64,000 bases of DNA from an uncultured Oscillospiraceae bacterium (GTDB taxonomy: Bacteria; Bacillota; Clostridia; Oscillospirales; Ruminococcaceae): positions 62,001 through 126,000 of the forward strand of contig CAJTZM010000001.1 in NCBI GenBank assembly GCA_910583935.1, read 5' to 3'. Position 1 is the first letter of the stretch. Each line of letters begins with the position of its first letter. The position numbers were made by a program, and so were the translations under genes. The notes beneath the pieces are model-generated. The model had not been told where the DNA came from. It worked only from the letters and a program-made list of their open reading frames with translations, and ran no database searches. Below are positions 24,920 through 33,635 of this stretch, piece after piece.

Positions 24920-26221
24920 ATGGAACGCTATTGGAATACAATTGAAACAGCGCCCGCTCATGAAATGAAGGCGCTGCAAAGTCTGCGGCTGTCGCAAACC
25001 GTCCGACATGTTTATGAGCATGTGCCCTTCTACCGGAAAAAGTTTGACGAAATGCATATTAAGCCGGAAGATATCCAGTCGATTGACGATATTTCCAAGC
25101 TTCCGTTTACCTATAAGCAGGATTTGAGAGACAATTATCCCTATGGTCTTTTTGCCGTACCAGTAGAGCAGCTGGTCCGGATTCACGCTTCCAGCGGGAC
25201 CACTGGAAAACAGACGGTTGTTGGCTATACGGCCAACGATATACAAATATGGGGGAATTGCTGCGGCCGCGCCCTGACTGCCGCCGGGGCAGACGCCAGC
25301 GACTTTGTTCATGTATCCTATGGATACGGCCTGTTTACCGGAGGGCTGGGCCTTCACGCGGGGGCGGAGGAAATCCATGCAACGGTTATCCCGGTTTCTT
25401 CCGGAAACACAAAACGTCAGCTGCAAATCTTTAAGGATTTTGGATCGACAATTTTGTGCTGCACTCCTTCCTATGCGTTATTTTTGGGTGAAAGCCTGCG
25501 GGATATGGGGATGGATCAATCACAGATCAGCCTGAAAGCGGGTATTTTCGGAGCGGAGCCCTGGAGTGATGAAATGCGCTGGAAAATTGAGGATTTGCTG
25601 GGCATAAAGGCTTACGATATTTACGGTCTTTCTGAGATCATGGGACCAGGCGTTGCTTTTGAGTGCAGCGAGCAAACGGGAATGCATGTAAACGAGGATC
25701 ACTTTTACCCGGAAATCATCGACCCCGATACCGGCGAGGTACTGCCGGAGGGGGAAGTAGGCGAACTGGTCTTTACCTGTATTACAAAAGAGGCTCTGCC
25801 ATTAATTCGATATCGGACCCGTGACATCGCCTCGCTGACCCGCGAGAAGTGCAGCTGTGGACGCACGCTGATTAAAATGAAAAAACCCAGCGGAAGAACT
25901 GACGATATGCTGATTATCCGTGGTGTAAATGTATTCCCCTCTCAGGTTGAGGCGGTCTTGCTGGAGCTGGGCGATACGGCGCCCCATTATATGCTGATTG
26001 TTGACCGTGTGGGCAATCTGGATACACTGGAGATCCAGGTTGAAATGAAAGAGGATATGGAGTTCGACGCGGTTCGGTTGATCGAGGAAACAGAAGCCAA
26101 AATCAAATCGGCAGTTGCCTCCACCTTGGGAATTTCCGCAAAGGTTACACTGCTTCCGCCCAAGTCGATTGCCAGAAGCGAGGGGAAAGCGGTCCGCGTA
26201 ATAGACAAGCGGAAGATTTAG
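24920..26221 (+). CDS. paaK: phenylacetate-CoA ligase (PaaK type)
   Basis: 433 residues of the ANL superfamily PaaK branch: the P-loop is HASSGTTGKQTVVGYT, with YDIYGLSEIMGPGVA, the TRDIASLTREKCSCGRT region and RTDDMLIIRGVNVFPSQVE near the C-terminal domain. It interconverts aryl acids and aryl-CoA with ATP/AMP. Next to iorAB it can act in reverse, releasing arylacetate from aryl-acetyl-CoA and saving ATP, as proposed for aromatic amino-acid fermenters. The direction is inference. It starts 24 bases after iorB. Confidence 0.92.
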   Translation: MERYWNTIETAPAHEMKALQSLRLSQTVRHVYEHVPFYRKKFDEMHIKPEDIQSIDDISKLPFTYKQDLRDNYPYGLFAVPVEQLVRIHASSGTTGKQTVVGYTANDIQIWGNCCGRALTAAGADASDFVHVSYGYGLFTGGLGLHAGAEEIHATVIPVSSGNTKRQLQIFKDFGSTILCCTPSYALFLGESLRDMGMDQSQISLKAGIFGAEPWSDEMRWKIEDLLGIKAYDIYGLSEIMGPGVAFECSEQTGMHVNEDHFYPEIIDPDTGEVLPEGEVGELVFTCITKEALPLIRYRTRDIASLTREKCSCGRTLIKMKKPSGRTDDMLIIRGVNVFPSQVEAVLLELGDTAPHYMLIVDRVGNLDTLEIQVEMKEDMEFDAVRLIEETEAKIKSAVASTLGISAKVTLLPPKSIARSEGKAVRVIDKRKI

Positions 26222-26292
26222 CCGCCCACTGTCATCTGCAAAAAGCTGGGTTTTCCTTATGAACGTGCGATCAGGAAAGGAGAGAAAACGAT

Positions 26293-26724
26293 ATGACAAT
26301 GAAGCAATTGTCCGTTTTTGTGGAGAATAAGCCGGGTACTTTAGCGGAAATTACCGGAATTTTAGGAGAAAATTCGATTGATATGCGTGCTTTGTCGGTC
26401 GCGGACACCGAGCGTTATGGAATTTTAAGATTGATTGTGGATCATCCGAAGGAGGCGGAAGCCGCGTTAAAAGAAGCCGGCTTTAAGGTTTCACTGACCG
26501 ATGTCATTGCCATCGCGGTGTCCAACCAGCCGGGAGGATTGTCGCAGGCTCTGCGGTATTTGGCGAAGGCGGGGATCGCGGTGGAATATATGTATGCGTT
26601 TGTTTCGCAGAAGGCGGACACAGCATACGTTATCCTCCGTGTGCAGGATAATGCGAAGGCCGTGAAAGCTCTAGAGGAGGGCGGAATCCCCATTGTTCGT
26701 GGGGAAGAGGTATACAGAAAATAA
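26293..26724 (+). CDS. tandem ACT-domain protein
   Basis: 143 residues made of two ACT domains: residues 3-68 (KQLSVFVENKPGTLAEITGILGEN) and 72-143 (AIAVSNQPGGLSQALRYLAKAG). ACT domains bind amino acids; such small proteins often stand beside iorAB-paaK and may sense aromatic amino acids. No catalytic domain is present. It is the last gene of the aryl-pyruvate group, followed by a terminator. Confidence 0.88.
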   Translation: MTMKQLSVFVENKPGTLAEITGILGENSIDMRALSVADTERYGILRLIVDHPKEAEAALKEAGFKVSLTDVIAIAVSNQPGGLSQALRYLAKAGIAVEYMYAFVSQKADTAYVILRVQDNAKAVKALEEGGIPIVRGEEVYRK

Positions 26725-26730
26725 CAGGGT

Positions 26731-26754
26731 AAAAAACAGTTAAGGCTGTTTTTT
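26731..26754 (+). terminator. terminator after the ACT-domain gene
   Basis: AAAAAACAG, short loop, CTGTTTTTT. The stem is AU-rich but the T run is clear. Confidence 0.75.
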
Positions 26755-26805
26755 CGCCGAAAAATCCATTTGGATTGATCGGCAAATACAAATTGAATTG
26801 TCATT

Positions 26806-26902
26806 GGCAGAGTAGATTTTTGTGCGTTAAGTGCTGTCTGGACGGGGAGTTGCCAGGCGGACGAAAAGGAAACTTGCGGTACAAATTTCGCATCCCGCTG
26901 CC
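26806..26902 (+). promoter_or_regulatory. THF (tetrahydrofolate) riboswitch aptamer
   Basis: GGCAGAGTAGATTT at 26806 onward, GTGCGTTAAGTGC at 26822-26834 and the closing GCATCCCGCTGCC at 26890-26902 match the conserved parts of the THF riboswitch (GGAGAGUAG, GCGUUAAGUG, GCAUCCGCUCC). The outer stem is GGCAG (26806-26810) with CTGCC (26898-26902). Known THF aptamers control folate genes, above all the S component gene folT, which is the type of gene downstream here. Confidence 0.9.
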
Positions 26903-26915
26903 GCATAAAGAGAGG

Positions 26916-26971
26916 ACTCCCTCTCTTTCTGTGGCTTGCAGTAGCCGGCGACAGGAAGAGGGGGAGTTTTT
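26916..26971 (+). terminator. riboswitch-controlled terminator before the ECF S component
   Basis: ACTCCCTCTCTT (26916-26927) pairs over 12 positions (one wobble) with AAGAGGGGGAGT, then TTTTT. A competing hairpin, AAAGAGAG/CTCTCTTT (26907-26928), uses the same 5' arm and could act as antiterminator. The region 26972-27095 before the gene holds nothing further that I recognise. Confidence 0.8.
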
Positions 26972-27095
26972 ATGTGTAAAAGCATCTCGACTGGGTAGGC
27001 CGTTTCCAAGCGTGATACGCGCCCATATTCTTGATAAAAGAATGGAATCAGAAGCGGAAATGTCCTAAAACAAAAAACAGTGAAGGGATGATTTT

Positions 27096-27614
27096 ATGAA
27101 AGTTAAGCGTATGGTGACCAATGCTATGCTAATTGCTATGTATGTGGTGCTGAGCCTGTTTTCCATCAATCTGGGAAATATGAAAATTACATTGGATAGC
27201 TTTCCAATTATCGTCGGGGCTGCTCTGTTTGGCCCTGTAGATGGACTGATCATCGGTTTTTTTGGGAGCTTTATGAATCAGCTTTTGCTTTATGGCTTTA
27301 CGCCAACCACCCTTTTGTGGGTGACGCCGGCGGCGGTCCGGGGACTTCTCATTGGCCTTTACGCAAAACGACGCCAGTTTAACATGAACTTTGGGCAAAC
27401 ACAGTTTATTACGATCTCCACAGCGCTTTTGGTTACTTTTCTGAACACAGGCGTTATGTATTTGGATAGTAAAATTTATGATTATTATTCCTTTGCCTAC
27501 GTTTTTGGTGCGGTTCTACCAAGAATTTTTACAGGAGTACTGGTCGCCTTTGTATTCGGCAGCATTTTACCTTATGTGATAAAACCGGTAAAAAGCTTTC
27601 TTGACCGAAGGTAA
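27096..27614 (+). CDS. folT: ECF transporter substrate-binding (S) component, folate type
   Basis: 172 residues with five or six helices: LIAMYVVLSLFSINLGNMKITLDSFPIIVGAALFG is cut here into MKITLDSFPIIVGAALFGP, the S-component helix 2 region. S components bind a vitamin and dock on the shared EcfAAT energy module. The THF riboswitch upstream argues that the vitamin is a folate, hence folT; sequence alone would not decide. It has a GAAGGGATG-type ribosome site and its own terminator. Confidence 0.85.
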   Translation: MKVKRMVTNAMLIAMYVVLSLFSINLGNMKITLDSFPIIVGAALFGPVDGLIIGFFGSFMNQLLLYGFTPTTLLWVTPAAVRGLLIGLYAKRRQFNMNFGQTQFITISTALLVTFLNTGVMYLDSKIYDYYSFAYVFGAVLPRIFTGVLVAFVFGSILPYVIKPVKSFLDRR

Positions 27615-27635
27615 GGGAATTTTTTGTCAGCAGTT

Positions 27636-27672
27636 AAAAAGGAATGCCGCGGTATACGCGGCATTCCTTTTT
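27636..27672 (+). terminator. terminator after the ECF S-component gene (bidirectional)
   Basis: AAAGGAATGCCGCG and CGCGGCATTCCTTTTT form a strong stem. It also borders the 3' end of the small minus-strand gene at 27671. Confidence 0.92.
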
Positions 27673-27829
27673 AAAGATCATCCACATCCTGGACGGGCTT
27701 TTCGTGAGGATCACAGTTTTTTCCTGTATAGCTTCCCTGTGGATCCGTTTGAAAAGAAGAAGCCTTTACAAATGCCTTGGCCACTTGCTCCGCTTTTTTT
27801 TGCGGTTCTTTTTTCGCGTGCTGCTCCAT
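27671..27829 (-). CDS. small conserved protein ending in PVQDVDDL, function unknown
   Basis: 52 residues, hydrophilic, beginning MEQHAKKEPQKKAEQVAKAF and containing DPQGSYTG and the C-terminal PVQDVDDL. I recall many Clostridia having a short protein with the same GSYTG..PVQDADDL pattern; this is from memory. ATG 27829 has AAAGGAG seven bases upstream, a strong argument for translation; a longer frame to 27952 overlaps the next gene. It has no membrane segment. The role is unknown. Confidence 0.72.
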   Translation of the reverse strand: MEQHAKKEPQKKAEQVAKAFVKASSFQTDPQGSYTGKNCDPHEKPVQDVDDL

Positions 27830-27908
27830 TTTTTTGCTCCTTTGTGATAAAATAAAATCAAAAATTAGATTGCACAAAGGCCAATCATTTATGAAAGGAA
27901 ATATCTTG

Positions 27909-28553
27909 ATGAAAAAAGAGCTTTTGCTGTTCGACTTAGACGGTACGATCATTGATTCAAAGGATGGGATTTTGGAAGCGGTACAGCATACGCTTTGTCA
28001 ATACGGAATTAGGGAGGAAAAGGAAAGCCTGATTGGTTACGTAGGCCCGCCCATGCTTGACGCTTTGCTTCAATTCCATCATTTTACGTTGGAAGATGCA
28101 CAAAAGGCAGTAGCGGAATATCGCCGCTACTATGCTGCCCATGGAATGGAGAAGAACACGCTTTTCCCGGGAATCAGGGAGGTGATGGAAACCTTTCTGC
28201 AAAGAGGGAAGAAATTAGCAGTTGCCACTTCAAAACCTGTTGAGGTAGCAGCTCCGATACTCCAGAGCTTGGGCCTGACTTCTTTTTTCCTTTTAATCGG
28301 CGGGAGCAGCTTATCGGGAGAAAGGCCCCATAAGATAGACGTCATTCGTTATGTTTTCGAGAAACTCGAAATTTATGATCCGAGCTGCGCGGTGATGATT
28401 GGCGATCGAAGTTATGATATGGAGGGGGCGAGTTTGGCGAGGATAGATTCCATAGGCGTTTTGTATGGATATGGAAGCCTAGACGAGTTAAAGAAATCGG
28501 GAGCGAACTATATTGCCGAAACACCGACAGATTTGCTCAGCCTAATAGAATAG
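27909..28553 (+). CDS. HAD-family hydrolase (PgpB/Gph-like)
   Basis: 214 residues. Motif I is FDLDGTIIDS, motif II lies in AVATSKP, the conserved Lys in ERPHKIDVI and motif IV in MIGDRSYDMEGA, with a helical cap between motifs I and II. This resembles the yjjG/gph and 5'-nucleotidase (YorS-like) group; the substrate is unknown. ATG 27909 was chosen from AAAGGA ten bases upstream; ATG at 27891 is also in frame. It is a single-gene unit ending at a terminator. Confidence 0.85.
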   Translation: MKKELLLFDLDGTIIDSKDGILEAVQHTLCQYGIREEKESLIGYVGPPMLDALLQFHHFTLEDAQKAVAEYRRYYAAHGMEKNTLFPGIREVMETFLQRGKKLAVATSKPVEVAAPILQSLGLTSFFLLIGGSSLSGERPHKIDVIRYVFEKLEIYDPSCAVMIGDRSYDMEGASLARIDSIGVLYGYGSLDELKKSGANYIAETPTDLLSLIE

Positions 28554-28557
28554 TATA

Positions 28558-28593
28558 AAAAAGAGGCGCTTTCTTATTCGAAGCGCCTCTTTA
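28558..28593 (+). terminator. terminator after the HAD hydrolase gene
   Basis: AAGAGGCGCTT (28561-28571) with AAGCGCCTCTT (28581-28591), flanked by A and T runs. Confidence 0.9.
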
Positions 28594-28684
28594 AACATTA
28601 AGAAAATCAGGATAAAAACCAGGTTTTGATCAATAAAGATGAAATACAAAATAAAACGGATTATTCTTTATTTTGAAAAAGGCG

Positions 28685-31507
28685 CTATTTTAATAGGCCC
28701 TTTAAATATTGACCAGTATAAGATTTTTTACATTTTACCAGCTCTTCCGGCGTGCCGCAGAAGACAACCTGCCCGCCCTGATCGCCGCCCTCCGGCCCCA
28801 GGTCGACCAGATAGTCGGCGGTTTTGATCACATCCAGGTTATGTTCGATAAAGATGACAGTATTTCCGGTGTCCACCAGGGTTTGTAAGACCTCAATCAG
28901 CTTATGAACGTCCGCCGTATGCAGCCCGGTGGTGGGCTCGTCCAAAATGTAGATGGTTTTTCCGGTGGGCTTGCGGCAGAGCTCCGCTGCTAGCTTAACC
29001 CGCTGCGCTTCGCCGCCGGATAGGGTAGTGGCAGGCTGTCCAATCTTTATATAGCCAAGACCAACATCAAATAAGGTCTGCAATTTGCGTTTTATTTTCG
29101 GAAGGTTGTCAAAGAAAGCTAACCCTTCTTCTACCGTCATTTCCAGCACATCGTAGATGCTTTTGTCTTTGTATTTTACCTCCAGCGTTTCGCGGTTATA
29201 GCGTTTGCCCTTACAAACCTCGCAGGGGACAAAAATATCGGGAAGAAAATGCATTTCAATCTTAATGATCCCGTCGCCCTCACAGGCCTCACAGCGCCCG
29301 CCTTTCACGTTGAAGGAAAAACGGCTGGAGGTATATCCGTGCATTTTGGCTTGATTGGTCGAGGCAAAAAGATTTCGGATATCTGTAAAAACGCCAGTAT
29401 AGGTGGCTGGGTTGGAGCGAGGCGTGCGCCCGATGGGGGATTGATTAATTTCAATGACCTTATCCAGCTGCTCGATGCCCAGAATATCCTGATGCTTACC
29501 GGGACGGACACGCGTGCCGTTTAAGTCGCCCGCCAAGCGCTTATACAAAATTTCGTTGATGAGGGAAGATTTTCCGGAGCCGGAAACGCCGGTGACACCG
29601 GTAAAGGTTCCCAAAGGAATTTTTACCGAAATATTTTTTAGGTTATTTTCTGCCGCCCCAACAATTTCAATAAATTTTCCGTTTCCTTTCCGGCGGACAG
29701 CAGGGACTTCCACCTTTCTCTTTCCAGATAGGTATTGGCCGGTAATAGAGTTTTCGCAGGAAAGAATCTCGTCCAGGGTGCCGGAGCAGACTACCTCGCC
29801 TCCATGAACGCCAGCGCCGGGACCAATGTCCACAATATAGTCGGATGCGCGCATGGTGTCCTCATCGTGCTCTACAACGATCAGTGTATTTCCTATATCC
29901 CGCAGGCGCTTTAGGGTAGAGATGAGCTTATGATTGTCCCTTTGATGCAGCCCAATACTGGGCTCATCCAAAATATAGAGAACCCCCATTAGTGAGGAAC
30001 CGATTTGTGTGGCCAGCCGGATGCGCTGGCTTTCTCCGCCGGACAGGGTGCTGGCCGACCGTGCCAGCGTGAGATATTCCAGTCCTACACTTTGTAAAAA
30101 GCCCAGGCGCGCGCGGATTTCCTTCAAAATCTGTGCAGAAATCATTTTTTGCCGATCGGTTAATTGCAGAGAATGCAAAAAGTCTAAAGCTTGTACAATA
30201 GACATCCGGCAAAAATCCGAAATATTTTTATCGCCGACGGTAACGGCCAGATATTCCGGCTTGAGCCGATGACCGTGGCAATCGGGACATTGCTCGGAGC
30301 TCATTAGGGAGGCGATGTCATTTCGAATCCAGTTGCTGTTCGTCGTGCGGAACCGGCGTTCCAGGTTATGGATGATTCCTTCAAAGTCGGTTGTAAAGCT
30401 GCTGCCGCGAACGCCGGATTCCCGCTGCACAGTGATTTTTTCCCCATGGTTGCCATAGAGAATGATATCCTGTACATCTTTTGAAAGCTGATCAAACGGC
30501 GTATCCAAGCTGAAATGATAGTGCTTGGACAACGCTTCAAAATAGCTTTGCACAAGGCCGCCCTCGGCAAAGTACCAGCCGCTGGCACGGATGGCGCCGC
30601 CCCGGATGCTTCGGCTTCGGTCCGGGATGACCAGCGCCGGATCCACCTTCATGAAGGTACCGAGACCGGTGCATTTTTCACAGGCGCCGGCGGGATTGTT
30701 AAACGAGAACATGCGGGGAGAGAGGTCTTCAATACTAATTCCATGGTCCGGACAGGCATAATTTTGTGAAAATAGCAATTCTTCTCCGTCAATGATGTCA
30801 ATTAAAACCAGCCCGCCGGAAATCGCCATAGAAGCTTCCAAGGAATCGGACAAACGAGAACGGACATCGGCCTTTAAAATCAGGCGGTCTACAACGATTT
30901 CAATAGAATGCTTTTTATTTTTTTCCAGTTTAATTTCTTCTGAAAGGTCGTACAGGATGCCGTCGGCCCGTACGCGGACAAAGCCGGACCGCTTGGCGTT
31001 TTCAAATTCCTTTTTGTGCTCCCCTTTTCTTCCGCGGACAACCGGCGCTAAAATCTGGATGCGGGTGGATTCTGGGAGCGCCATAATCTGATCTACCATC
31101 TGGTCAACTGTTTGCTGTTCGATCACCCGCCCGCAAATTGGGCAATGGGGAACGCCGATTCGCGCATAAAGCAGGCGCAGATAGTCGTAAACCTCTGTTA
31201 CAGTACCCACAGTGGAACGGGGATTTTTAGATGTGGTTTTCTGGTCAATGGAAATCGCGGGGGAGAGCCCTTCGATGCTGTCAACGTCCGGCTTTTCCAT
31301 CTGCCCTAAAAACATACGCGCGTAAGAGGAAAGGCTTTCGACATACCGGCGCTGCCCGTCCGCATAGATGGTGTCGAAGGCAAGAGAAGACTTTCCGGAA
31401 CCGGAAAGCCCGGTAAAAACGATAAATTTATCCCGCGGAAGCTCTAAATCAATATTTTTCAAATTGTGCTCTCTTGCGCCTTTAATCACAATTTTATCTA
31501 AAGCCAT
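28685..31507 (-). CDS. uvrA: excinuclease ABC subunit A
   Basis: 940 residues; DNA-damage recognition ATPase of nucleotide excision repair. It has two ABC ATPase modules: Walker A GLSGSGKSSLAFDTIYADG at about residue 32 and GVSGSGKSSLINEI at about residue 640, signatures LSGGESQRIRLA and LSGGEAQRVKLA, and zinc-finger Cys pairs CPICG, CPDCHGHR and CEACEGDG. ATG 31507 follows GGAGGAG; an in-frame start lies 15 bases earlier. It is 17 bases after uvrB and shares its SOS-type control. A weak AU-rich hairpin at 28647-28676 may end it. Confidence 0.97.
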   Translation of the reverse strand: MALDKIVIKGAREHNLKNIDLELPRDKFIVFTGLSGSGKSSLAFDTIYADGQRRYVESLSSYARMFLGQMEKPDVDSIEGLSPAISIDQKTTSKNPRSTVGTVTEVYDYLRLLYARIGVPHCPICGRVIEQQTVDQMVDQIMALPESTRIQILAPVVRGRKGEHKKEFENAKRSGFVRVRADGILYDLSEEIKLEKNKKHSIEIVVDRLILKADVRSRLSDSLEASMAISGGLVLIDIIDGEELLFSQNYACPDHGISIEDLSPRMFSFNNPAGACEKCTGLGTFMKVDPALVIPDRSRSIRGGAIRASGWYFAEGGLVQSYFEALSKHYHFSLDTPFDQLSKDVQDIILYGNHGEKITVQRESGVRGSSFTTDFEGIIHNLERRFRTTNSNWIRNDIASLMSSEQCPDCHGHRLKPEYLAVTVGDKNISDFCRMSIVQALDFLHSLQLTDRQKMISAQILKEIRARLGFLQSVGLEYLTLARSASTLSGGESQRIRLATQIGSSLMGVLYILDEPSIGLHQRDNHKLISTLKRLRDIGNTLIVVEHDEDTMRASDYIVDIGPGAGVHGGEVVCSGTLDEILSCENSITGQYLSGKRKVEVPAVRRKGNGKFIEIVGAAENNLKNISVKIPLGTFTGVTGVSGSGKSSLINEILYKRLAGDLNGTRVRPGKHQDILGIEQLDKVIEINQSPIGRTPRSNPATYTGVFTDIRNLFASTNQAKMHGYTSSRFSFNVKGGRCEACEGDGIIKIEMHFLPDIFVPCEVCKGKRYNRETLEVKYKDKSIYDVLEMTVEEGLAFFDNLPKIKRKLQTLFDVGLGYIKIGQPATTLSGGEAQRVKLAAELCRKPTGKTIYILDEPTTGLHTADVHKLIEVLQTLVDTGNTVIFIEHNLDVIKTADYLVDLGPEGGDQGGQVVFCGTPEELVKCKKSYTGQYLKGLLK

Positions 31508-31524
31508 TGCGATCTCCTCCATTT

Positions 31525-33486
31525 TTATTTTTCATTTTGCAGCTTTTTTATTTTATCCCGCAGATAGGCGGCATGCTCGAATTCCAGTAGCTTGGCGGCA
31601 TTTTTCATCTCTGCCGTCCATTTTGCAATCTGCATCTTTTTCTCGGCGGGGCTTAAACGCCTGCCGGATTTCTTCTTGTCATGATCCTTTGCAGAAATCT
31701 CCAAAATATCCCGGACGCTTTTATGGATGGTTTGCGGGACAATGTGATGCTCGGTATTGTACGCCGTTTGAATCGACCGCCGGCGTTCCGTCTCCCGAAT
31801 CGCCCGCTCCATGGAATTGGTTACCGTATCCGCATACATAATGACCTTGCCGTCGGCGTTTCGCGCCGCCCGCCCGATGGTCTGGACCAAAGACGTTTCG
31901 GACCGCAGAAAGCCTTCCTTATCGGCGTCGAGAATAGCGACAAGCGATACCTCCGGGATATCCAGCCCTTCCCGCAGAAGGTTGATCCCCACCAATACGT
32001 CGAATTCCCCTAAACGAAGATCGCGGATGATTTCCATTCGTTCCATGGTGTCCACGTCATAATGCATATAGCGGACTTTAATTCCCATATTTTCGAAATA
32101 GGCTGTCAGGTCCTCCGCCATTTTTTTCGTCAGCGTGGTAATCAATACCCGTTCTTTTCGTTCTATACGCAGATGGATTTCAGATAAAAGATCGTCGATC
32201 TGCCCCTCAACAGGCCGGACGGAGATTTCCGGATCGACTAATCCGGTAGGGCGGATAACCTGCTCTACCTGTTGTGCGCTGTGCTCCTGCTCAAAGGGGC
32301 CTGGCGTTGCGCTGACGTAGATGGCCTGGTGAATCTTACCGTAAAATTCGTCAAAGTTTAAAGGGCGGTTATCAATCGCTGAGGGAAGGCGAAAGCCAAA
32401 ATCAATCAAGTTTTTTTTTCGAGCGGCGTCGCCGGCGTTCATTCCGCGGACCTGTGGCAGCGTAACGTGAGATTCATCCACAAAAAGCAAAAAATCCTCC
32501 GGGAAATAATCCATCAGCGTATAGGGGCTGGAGCCGGGAGCCCGTCCTGAAATGACGCGGGAATAATTTTCGATTCCCTTGCAAAAGCCGATCTCCTGCA
32601 TCATTTCCATATCGTAGCGAGTTCGCTCCGCAATACGCTGTGCCTCAATCAGCTTTCCCTGGGACTGAAAATATTTGACCCGTTCATTGCATTCCTCTTC
32701 AATCTCGGTTAAAGCCGTCCTCATTTTTTCCGGCGGCGCGATATAATGGGATGCAGGATAAATTGCCACATGGGAGACGATATTTTTTAATTCTCCCGTC
32801 ACAGTATTGATCTCGCTGATGCGGTCTATTTCGTCCCCAAAGAACTCTACGCGGATGGCCGTATCGCTCCAATAAGAAGGGAAGATCTCCACAACATCCC
32901 CCCGGACGCGGAATTTGTTGCGGACAAAATTGATGTCGTTTCGCTCGTATTGCAGCTGGACCAGCTTGCCAAGCAGCTCATCCCGGTCCTTTTTCATCCC
33001 TTGACGCAGTGAGATGACCATATTTCGATAGTCAATGGGATCGCCCAGGCTATAAATGCAGGAAACGCTGGATACAATGATGACGTCGTTTCGTTCCGAT
33101 AGGGCGGAGGTAGCCGAGTGACGGAGCTTCTCAATCTCCTCGTTGATGGCGCTGTCCTTTTCGATATAGGTATCGGTACTGGCGATATATGCTTCAGGCT
33201 GGTAATAGTCGTAGTAGGACACAAAGTATTCTACAGCATTGTGGGGGAAAAACTCCTTAAATTCCGAACAGAGCTGTGCTGCCAACGTTTTGTTATGCGC
33301 CAGAATCAGCGTGGGTTTATTAATTTGTTCGATGACATTCGCCATCGTAAAGGTTTTTCCGGATCCGGTTACGCCCAGCAGCGTCTGCTCGTGCATACCG
33401 GCTTTTAGGCCTTCAACCAATTGGCTGATTGCGACAGGCTGATCTCCTGTCGGTCGATATTCTGATATCAACTGAAATTTATCCAT
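31525..33486 (-). CDS. uvrB: excinuclease ABC subunit B
   Basis: 653 residues; helicase-like subunit that verifies the lesion. Walker A is GVTGSGKTFTMANVI, the beta-hairpin is YYDYYQPEAYI, helicase motifs include LFVDESHVTLPQ and QTIGRAARN, and the C-terminal UvrC-binding coiled coil has ELEFEHAAYLRDKI in the form KLLEFEHAAYLRDKIKKL. ATG 33486 follows GGAGG; the frame extends five codons further. It is first in uvrB-uvrA. Confidence 0.97.
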   Translation of the reverse strand: MDKFQLISEYRPTGDQPVAISQLVEGLKAGMHEQTLLGVTGSGKTFTMANVIEQINKPTLILAHNKTLAAQLCSEFKEFFPHNAVEYFVSYYDYYQPEAYIASTDTYIEKDSAINEEIEKLRHSATSALSERNDVIIVSSVSCIYSLGDPIDYRNMVISLRQGMKKDRDELLGKLVQLQYERNDINFVRNKFRVRGDVVEIFPSYWSDTAIRVEFFGDEIDRISEINTVTGELKNIVSHVAIYPASHYIAPPEKMRTALTEIEEECNERVKYFQSQGKLIEAQRIAERTRYDMEMMQEIGFCKGIENYSRVISGRAPGSSPYTLMDYFPEDFLLFVDESHVTLPQVRGMNAGDAARKKNLIDFGFRLPSAIDNRPLNFDEFYGKIHQAIYVSATPGPFEQEHSAQQVEQVIRPTGLVDPEISVRPVEGQIDDLLSEIHLRIERKERVLITTLTKKMAEDLTAYFENMGIKVRYMHYDVDTMERMEIIRDLRLGEFDVLVGINLLREGLDIPEVSLVAILDADKEGFLRSETSLVQTIGRAARNADGKVIMYADTVTNSMERAIRETERRRSIQTAYNTEHHIVPQTIHKSVRDILEISAKDHDKKKSGRRLSPAEKKMQIAKWTAEMKNAAKLLEFEHAAYLRDKIKKLQNEK

Positions 33487-33510
33487 CCGGAAAACCTCCA
33501 TTTACAATAT

Positions 33511-33522
33511 GAACGAATGTTC
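33511..33522 (-). promoter_or_regulatory. LexA/DinR SOS box before uvrB-uvrA
   Basis: GAACATTCGTTC on the minus strand is an inverted repeat GAAC-N4-GTTC, matching the Gram-positive DinR/LexA box (CGAACRNRYGTTC). It lies six bases downstream of the -10 of the uvrB promoter, where a bound repressor would block transcription. Confidence 0.85.
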
Positions 33523-33528
33523 TACCAT

Positions 33529-33557
33529 ATTATACTTGGTTCTTTTTTATCTGTCAA
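33529..33557 (-). promoter_or_regulatory. consensus sigma-A promoter of uvrB-uvrA
   Basis: Minus strand TTGACA (33552-33557), 17 bases, TATAAT (33529-33534), a perfect match. Confidence 0.92.
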
Positions 33558-33635
33558 TTGCTCATCGACAATATTTTTGCCAGCCCAGGAAGGGCCTTGT
33601 AAGAAAAGGGCTTCGCCGCAGACAGATCTTTGCTC

